DNA of 5,926 nucleotides. It comes from Lachnospiraceae bacterium (GTDB lineage: Bacteria > Bacillota > Clostridia > Lachnospirales > Lachnospiraceae). Numbering within the stretch: the first letter of the stretch is position 1; each line of letters starts with the position of its first letter. The DNA lies in assembly GCA_016282215.1 (NCBI GenBank), contig JAEEKC010000388.1:1-5926 (forward strand), read 5' to 3'. Below the pieces are notes generated by a model. It was not told where the DNA came from, made no database searches, and saw only the letters and a list, made by a program, of their open reading frames with translations. Both the position numbers and the translations under genes were made by a program. Of this stretch, positions 1 to 3,883 are shown one piece after another.

Positions 1-151
1 CAAAGCCGAGATTCTTGGCGTTTTCTTTTAACTTCTCCTGATTGGGTGCATAGGCAAATACGTTCTCAGCTTTGATCTTGCCGGATTTGATAAAGCCTGT
101 TGCCAGCGCTTTTCCCATGTTGCCCATACCGATGAAACCCAGATTTTGCAT
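1..151 (-). CDS. proC: Pyrroline-5-carboxylate reductase, N-terminal fragment (runs off the window start)
   Basis: Catalyses the last step of proline synthesis, NAD(P)H-dependent reduction of 1-pyrroline-5-carboxylate to L-proline, in the cytosol. Only the first 50 codons are visible; the rest lies beyond position 1. The fragment opens MQNLGFIGMGNMGKALATGF, a beta strand followed by the dinucleotide-binding glycine motif G8-x-G10-x-x-G13 and then N11/M12 and a helix, as in ProC proteins. The second Rossmann strand (NVFAYAPNQEKL) follows at about residues 34-45. The ATG at 149-151 is preceded by AGAGGAA (165-159) at good spacing, which fixes the start. It begins 61 bases after hrb ends and no clear promoter was found in the gap, so co-transcription with hrb is possible. 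Another NAD(P)-binding Rossmann protein (for example an imine-reductase or 3-hydroxyisobutyrate-dehydrogenase type) cannot be fully excluded from 50 residues, but ProC fits best. Confidence 0.85.
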   Translation of the reverse strand, partial: MQNLGFIGMGNMGKALATGFIKSGKIKAENVFAYAPNQEKLKENAKNLGF

Positions 152-212
152 TGTACTTTTCCTCTTTTCTTCATTTATTTATAATTACGGCAATCAAACG
201 TACATTCATAAT

Positions 213-830
213 CTATATACGCTCGAAGTCACTGGCCGGATGTTTGCAGATCGGGCAGATGAAATCATCGGGAAGCTCTTCGCCCACATATTCATAACCG
301 CAGATCCTGCAGCGCCATACGGTCTGTCCGTCTTTCGTCTCGCCAACCTTTTTGGGCTTCGGCTTGATATTGCTCTGATAGTACTCATAGGTAGCGGAAG
401 GTACGTCGGAAAGAACTTCCATATCCGTCACCTTGCCCACAAAGAAGGTATGGGTTCCGAGATCGACCGTATCCACGATCTCGATACTGATATAGGCATT
501 GGTGCCCTTGGTGATATAGGGTATGCCGTTTGCCGCCTCTTTACAGTCCGAAAAATCCTCGAACTTATTGCAGTCACGGCCGCTTTGGAAACCAAAATGT
601 TTGAACAGTGAAAAGTCGGCGTCCTGACTGATAATGGAAATATTGCATTTTTTGACATATTTCACCATGTCGTGTGTCAGGTTCGCTTTGTTCACCGCAA
701 AGCCGATCTGATTCGGCTCACTGGTCACCTGGATCGCCGTATTCGTGATACAGCCGTTGGATTTTGCCGGCAGAGAAGTTGTCAGCACGAAAAGACCATA
801 AGATAATTTGTACATTGCTTTCGGATTCAT
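213..830 (-). CDS. hrb: Flavin reductase-rubredoxin fusion (high-molecular-weight rubredoxin)
   Basis: Complete 205-residue protein with two domains. Residues about 1-155 form an FMN-binding split-barrel flavin reductase domain: it opens MNPKAMYKLSYGLFVLTT and carries the family block G125-T-H-T-F-F-V-G-K-V134. A basic linker (about 156-170, KPKPKK) leads to a rubredoxin-like iron centre with C174-x2-C177-GY and C192-P-x-C195. The gap between the two Cys pairs is only 14 residues, as in the short rubredoxin domains of rubrerythrins rather than in free rubredoxin. This architecture matches Hrb of Moorella, known to pass electrons from NADH to flavodiiron proteins (FprA) that reduce NO or O2. 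The electron-transfer role is inferred from that family; no FprA gene lies in the window. The start is set by AAGGGGG at 844-838, seven bases before the ATG; Met6 is a poorer start. No signal peptide is visible, so it is cytosolic. A plain flavin reductase activity remains possible. Confidence 0.88.
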   Translation of the reverse strand: MNPKAMYKLSYGLFVLTTSLPAKSNGCITNTAIQVTSEPNQIGFAVNKANLTHDMVKYVKKCNISIISQDADFSLFKHFGFQSGRDCNKFEDFSDCKEAANGIPYITKGTNAYISIEIVDTVDLGTHTFFVGKVTDMEVLSDVPSATYEYYQSNIKPKPKKVGETKDGQTVWRCRICGYEYVGEELPDDFICPICKHPASDFERI

Positions 831-865
831 AATTCAGCCCCCTTTGCTTATTCAGATATCTATAA

Positions 866-917
866 CCCTCATCAGTCGCCTTCGGCGACAGCTTCCCCCA
901 GAGGGGGAAGCCTTTTT
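866..917. repeat. Double-hairpin intergenic element, possibly a dispersed REP-like repeat
   Basis: Two adjacent perfect inverted repeats fill the middle of the spacer between the HD-GYP gene and hrb. The first is GTCGCC (875-880), loop TTC, GGCGAC (884-889). The second is GCTTCCCCC (891-899), loop AGA, GGGGGAAGC (903-911). They are preceded by CCCTCATCA (866-874), and the T-run TTTTT (913-917) follows on the plus strand. The whole block looks like a compact GC-rich unit placed in an otherwise AT-rich spacer. I recall very similar units (CCCTCA... stem-loop ...ACAGCTTCCCCC...GGGGGAAGCC) scattered through many gut Clostridia genomes. That is memory, not a search. Only one copy is in this window, so repetitiveness is not shown here. 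Confidence 0.55.
891..917 (+). terminator. Terminator-like hairpin with T-run, pointing against the genes
   Basis: A 9-bp GC-rich stem with a 3-base loop is followed on the plus strand by C and then five T residues (913-917), the form of a rho-independent terminator. It would stop plus-strand transcription, yet both neighbours are read from the minus strand. On the minus strand the hairpin is preceded by A residues and has no T-run after it. It may therefore block antisense transcription coming from the hrb side, or may simply be part of the repeat element. Confidence 0.35.
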
Positions 918-944
918 ATACTTGTTGCATTTTTGTTATCTTAA
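915..944 (-). promoter_or_regulatory. Weak candidate promoter for hrb
   Basis: On the minus strand TATAAA (920-915) could be a -10 box. The best matching -35 is TTAAGA (944-939), four of six bases, at 18 bases spacing. Transcription from it would place both hairpins of the 866-917 element in the hrb leader. No terminator is seen after the HD-GYP gene on this strand, so read-through into hrb is an equally good explanation. Confidence 0.22.
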
Positions 945-971
945 ACCTTTTACTTGTTTTTTCTCTCCTCA

Positions 972-2696
972 TCATACTGCCTGATCCGCTAACAAAAGTT
1001 GTTTGTTATAGTATCGCTCCAGCCGCGGCCGGCAGGCTTCGAATACATCTTCAAGCGCAGGATCAAACTGCGTGCCCATGCCTTCTTTGATGATAGCATC
1101 CGCTTCCGCAAAGGTCATGGGATCTTTGTAGCAGCGCTTGGAAACCAGGGCATCGTACACATCCGCAATTGCCATAACACGGGCTTCCATGGGGATCTGC
1201 TCTCCCACCAGTTTATCGGGATAACCGGTACCGTTCCACCTTTCATGATGATAATGCGCCATGTTTTCCGCAATCTGCACGAAATACGGATCTTCGATCT
1301 CACCGATAACGGAGTGCAGCAGTTTCGCGCCTTCGGCGGCATGCTGCTTCATCTGTTCAAATTCACCCGGCGTAAACCTGCCCGGTTTTTTCAAAATATC
1401 ATCATCGACAGCGATCTTTCCGATATCATGCAAAGGTGCCGCCTTGATCATGGTCTCGCAGTACTTCGCGGTAAAAACGCCATCCCACTCGTCCCGGCTC
1501 ATTAGTTCCTTCGCTAAGATCTTAACGCCCATGCTGGTACGCTTGATATGACCGCCAGTGGAATTGTCGCGGTTTTCGATCATATTTGCCATACCGAGGA
1601 GCATCCGGTCCTGCACCTCTTTCAGGTGCTTTGTCTCCCGCTCCACATCGCGACGCAGTTTTTCATTATAACTTACCATCTGCCGTTCGTTTTCTCGCTC
1701 GTCCGTGGCATCCACCAGTTCCACATAGTAGCCGAGATGATGGCCTTTTTTATTTTTCAGATAATCGACAGCGACCTTATACTCACGCCCGTTTTGTTCC
1801 ACATAACCGACCGCCTCATTCAGCGTATCATCCAGCTCATCCATCAGCTTGAACAGGCGTACAAAGAAGGGATCATCCTTCGGCAGTGAAAAATCCACAT
1901 GCAAAGGCTCGATCTGCGGGAAAAATTTCTGCGCGGCGTGGTCGGAAGCAATGTAATTTTTCCGAAGATCCAGCACGATATAGCCGTAGCTTTCCTGTGC
2001 CACGATGGTGTCAGCCACGATCCCGTTCACATCATAGAGGATCACGCGCCTCTGCAGCGCCAGCAAAATCCATCCATCGATCATAAACGCCAGCGGCACG
2101 ATATTGATGGTGGTAAACAGTACCTTCCCCACACTGTATCCAAGGGCCGCTACCAGAGAAACCAGGAGCAGGTAGATCATATTTTTATAGGATACGGATT
2201 GCTTTTCACGAAACGAATAGATACAGACGATCAAGATCAGCGACAACATCGTATAGATCTGGACGACCATGATCGCAAAGAGAGGCCCCGTCTGATAGCC
2301 CAGCCTGGACGCGCCGTCTTCACGGATCAGTTGCAGGGAATGGTAAAAGCGGTCCGAATAGCCGATGTTCATGGCAAAACCGTATACCGCCGCTGCCCAA
2401 ATGGCCACGATGGCTCTGCCGTACCAGTGGATATCTATGCCGCAAAGTTCCAGCACGCAGAACAGGGCGACGCCCGGCAAAAAGGCGGCGCCGACATAAC
2501 TGATCCTGGTGGCCATAACAGCCTCACCGAGCGAATTGGACAAGGCAATAAAAAGATAACCGCCGTTGGCAATCACGGCAATCATCAGAAAAAGGCCATA
2601 GAAAAAGTTATGCTGCCGGGAATTAAAGACCAAAAAGACCAGCAGATTCACAAAGGCCAGCAAAAATAGAATCAGGTAAAAAAGCACATATGCCAT
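972..2696 (-). CDS. Membrane-anchored 7TM-PAS-HD-GYP c-di-GMP phosphodiesterase
   Basis: Complete 574-residue protein that should hydrolyse the second messenger cyclic di-GMP at the inner face of the membrane. Residues about 4-216 hold seven hydrophobic segments (near 4-24, 31-53, 65-87, 94-113, 139-161, 172-192, 197-216), like the 7TM sensor region found at the N-terminus of many clostridial histidine kinases. A PAS-like domain follows at about 222-330, then a charged coiled-coil linker at about 332-366. The HD-GYP domain occupies about 367-565: E374-N-R-D377 with T380-G-G-H383, H423-D424-I-G-K427, H452, H483-H484-E485, G489-T-G-Y-P493 and the A511-D512-V-Y-D515 block are all present, so it looks active. 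There is no GGDEF or EAL domain. Its ATG lies one base beyond the stop of the radical SAM gene, so the two are probably translated together. The signal sensed by the 7TM/PAS part cannot be told from the sequence. Confidence 0.93.
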   Translation of the reverse strand: MAYVLFYLILFLLAFVNLLVFLVFNSRQHNFFYGLFLMIAVIANGGYLFIALSNSLGEAVMATRISYVGAAFLPGVALFCVLELCGIDIHWYGRAIVAIWAAAVYGFAMNIGYSDRFYHSLQLIREDGASRLGYQTGPLFAIMVVQIYTMLSLILIVCIYSFREKQSVSYKNMIYLLLVSLVAALGYSVGKVLFTTINIVPLAFMIDGWILLALQRRVILYDVNGIVADTIVAQESYGYIVLDLRKNYIASDHAAQKFFPQIEPLHVDFSLPKDDPFFVRLFKLMDELDDTLNEAVGYVEQNGREYKVAVDYLKNKKGHHLGYYVELVDATDERENERQMVSYNEKLRRDVERETKHLKEVQDRMLLGMANMIENRDNSTGGHIKRTSMGVKILAKELMSRDEWDGVFTAKYCETMIKAAPLHDIGKIAVDDDILKKPGRFTPGEFEQMKQHAAEGAKLLHSVIGEIEDPYFVQIAENMAHYHHERWNGTGYPDKLVGEQIPMEARVMAIADVYDALVSKRCYKDPMTFAEADAIIKEGMGTQFDPALEDVFEACRPRLERYYNKQLLLADQAV

Positions 2697-2697
2697 T

Positions 2698-3762
2698 CTA
2701 ATTCCCCATACATTGACCGATCAGTTTCATATCGCACTGCTCCGAGCATTTGATCCCCGGCGCCACATCGATATGCTGCCACCTGAAGTTCCGGTAAGCC
2801 TCGCCTTCCCAGATCTCCTTCAGGCTCTGCGTCCTTGTATCTCCCAAAATGATCTCGTTATTGAAATCCTCCATGCACATGGTGGCCTCACCGTTGGATT
2901 TTACGGTCATGGTCATCCAGGGGTGCTTGCAGGGTTCGGACCAGTGAATAGACTCTGTCCCATGGAAATCCTTGCGGTACCACTGACAGTCCTCACTCTT
3001 CAAATAGGTATAAACATCCAGTCCGTCAAAGGCTTCCAAAAGCCTGTCAAACTCTTCCTTCTGATTTTTGCGGTTCAGATTCAGCATGGTGATCACGATA
3101 TTGCAGCCAAGCCCTTTTTCATGCTTATAATCCAGGACCTTCAGAATATCCTGATAACTCTTCGAGAAGTTCGCCGCCTGTCCGCGGATCTCCTTATAAC
3201 TGGCATCATCCACGCTCTCAATGGAGTATTTGATGTAGGTCAGCCCTGCATCGAGCATCTTTTTGGTCCTCTCCATATCGATATTGGCGGGATTGCAGGA
3301 AAAATAAGTCGGGAAACCGTGCTCGGTCAGCATCCGCACATATTCATCCATATGCTTATCCAAAAGCGGATCGCCGTAGCCGTGAAGCTGGATCACCTTA
3401 CTGATCACATATAAAAAGAAATGATTTTCGCTTGGCTCATCCTCTTCGCGGATGCCGTATTTTTGCTCACACCATTTCTTCCACTCCTGCCAGAGCGCAT
3501 CATCATGGGGCGAAAGCTGCTCCACCACATGCGCAAAGGTTTCAAAATCGATATCTTCGATGGGTCTTGTCATCATGGTTGTCCGCGGACACATCTGACA
3601 ACGCATGTTGCAGCGGTTAGTGGTCTCGATATTATAAACCACCGGATCCTTGCTGCGGATCGCCTCTAAGGCGTCAAACAGCGCCTGTTTATCCGCATAC
3701 GCGCCCTCGCGAGCCTTTTTCCAAACCTCATCAAACTGCATGTAAAATCGAATGTCTAACAT
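2698..3762 (-). CDS. Radical SAM protein with SPASM-like C-terminal iron-sulfur domain
   Basis: Complete 354-residue radical SAM enzyme of unknown substrate. An N-terminal extension of about 40 residues leads to the strand VVYNIETTNRC and the [4Fe-4S]/SAM motif C51-x3-C55-x2-C58. The second core motif is Q125-L-H-G-Y-G-D-P-L-L134, the usual G-x-G-(E/D)-P-L region that contacts SAM. The C-terminal part has C278, C296, C339, C343 and C351, with the SPASM-like order C-x17-C ... C-x3-C-x7-C, so it probably binds one auxiliary cluster. This is shorter than the seven-Cys SPASM of peptide-maturing enzymes. About 35 residues (84-118) with W91, W94, W97 and C98 are inserted between the first helix and the second strand of the barrel. 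No precursor peptide, transporter or partner enzyme is next to it. The start is supported by AAGGA at 3777-3773, ten bases upstream. It is the first gene of a pair with the HD-GYP gene. Confidence 0.88.
   Translation of the reverse strand: MLDIRFYMQFDEVWKKAREGAYADKQALFDALEAIRSKDPVVYNIETTNRCNMRCQMCPRTTMMTRPIEDIDFETFAHVVEQLSPHDDALWQEWKKWCEQKYGIREEDEPSENHFFLYVISKVIQLHGYGDPLLDKHMDEYVRMLTEHGFPTYFSCNPANIDMERTKKMLDAGLTYIKYSIESVDDASYKEIRGQAANFSKSYQDILKVLDYKHEKGLGCNIVITMLNLNRKNQKEEFDRLLEAFDGLDVYTYLKSEDCQWYRKDFHGTESIHWSEPCKHPWMTMTVKSNGEATMCMEDFNNEIILGDTRTQSLKEIWEGEAYRNFRWQHIDVAPGIKCSEQCDMKLIGQCMGN
2703..2707 (-). promoter_or_regulatory. Ribosome binding site of the HD-GYP gene inside the preceding gene
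   Basis: GGGGA (2707-2703, minus strand) sits six bases before the ATG at 2696. It is encoded by the last codons of the radical SAM gene (Gly353-Asn354), whose TAG stop at 2700-2698 lies between it and the start. The run TAG-A-ATG is the layout expected for translational coupling by a terminating ribosome. It also supports the chosen HD-GYP start. Confidence 0.7.
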
Positions 3763-3826
3763 AATCTGTTCATCCTTATCTTTTGTTATATATGGGCGGT
3801 TTTGTACTTTTCGACCCTATCATCAT

Positions 3827-3855
3827 ATTTTACCATGACGACCTGCTTTATACAA
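3827..3855 (-). promoter_or_regulatory. Candidate promoter P2 for the radical SAM-HD-GYP pair (extended -10)
   Basis: On the minus strand TTGTAT (3855-3850) and TAAAAT (3832-3827) are separated by 17 bases, and TGG (3835-3833) just before the -10 gives an extended TGn motif. This is a good sigma-A-type promoter. Initiation would fall near 3820, leaving a leader of roughly 58 bases before the ATG at 3762. That is too short for a c-di-GMP riboswitch with an expression platform. Confidence 0.5.
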
Positions 3856-3876
3856 GCACTATCGCCGTTTCGTCAA
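3847..3876 (-). promoter_or_regulatory. Candidate promoter P1 for the radical SAM-HD-GYP pair
   Basis: TTGACG (3876-3871) matches five of six bases of the -35 consensus, and TATAAA (3852-3847) matches five of six of the -10, with an 18-base spacer. The -35 lies only eight bases past the alpha-galactosidase stop codon. Its -10 overlaps the -35 of P2, so the two could not be occupied by polymerase at once. There is no terminator hairpin after the alpha-galactosidase gene, so read-through may add to expression. Confidence 0.5.
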
Positions 3877-3883
3877 GTTTCTG

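Noticed and set aside
72..611. 179-codon open frame on the plus strand opposite hrb and proC
   Set aside because: It lies antisense to two genes with clear family motifs, its product shows no recognisable domain, and it spans the hrb/proC spacer including the proC ribosome binding site.
1321..1345. GCCTTCGGCGGC, resembling the loop of the 866-917 hairpin element
   Set aside because: It lies inside the HD-GYP coding sequence and lacks the second stem and flanking bases, so it is a chance match.
1899..2669. 256-codon open frame on the plus strand opposite the HD-GYP gene
   Set aside because: The translation is rich in His, Gln, Asp and Arg as expected for the reverse of a membrane protein gene. 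The minus strand carries a complete 7TM-PAS-HD-GYP protein.
2713..3414. 233-codon open frame on the plus strand opposite the radical SAM gene
   Set aside because: It is a shadow of the minus-strand gene, which has intact CxxxCxxC and SPASM-like motifs. No family resemblance is seen in the plus-strand translation.
3763..3883. Possible c-di-GMP riboswitch ahead of the radical SAM-HD-GYP pair
   Set aside because: The leader is only about 58-80 bases and no two-helix GEMM-like fold or terminator is apparent.
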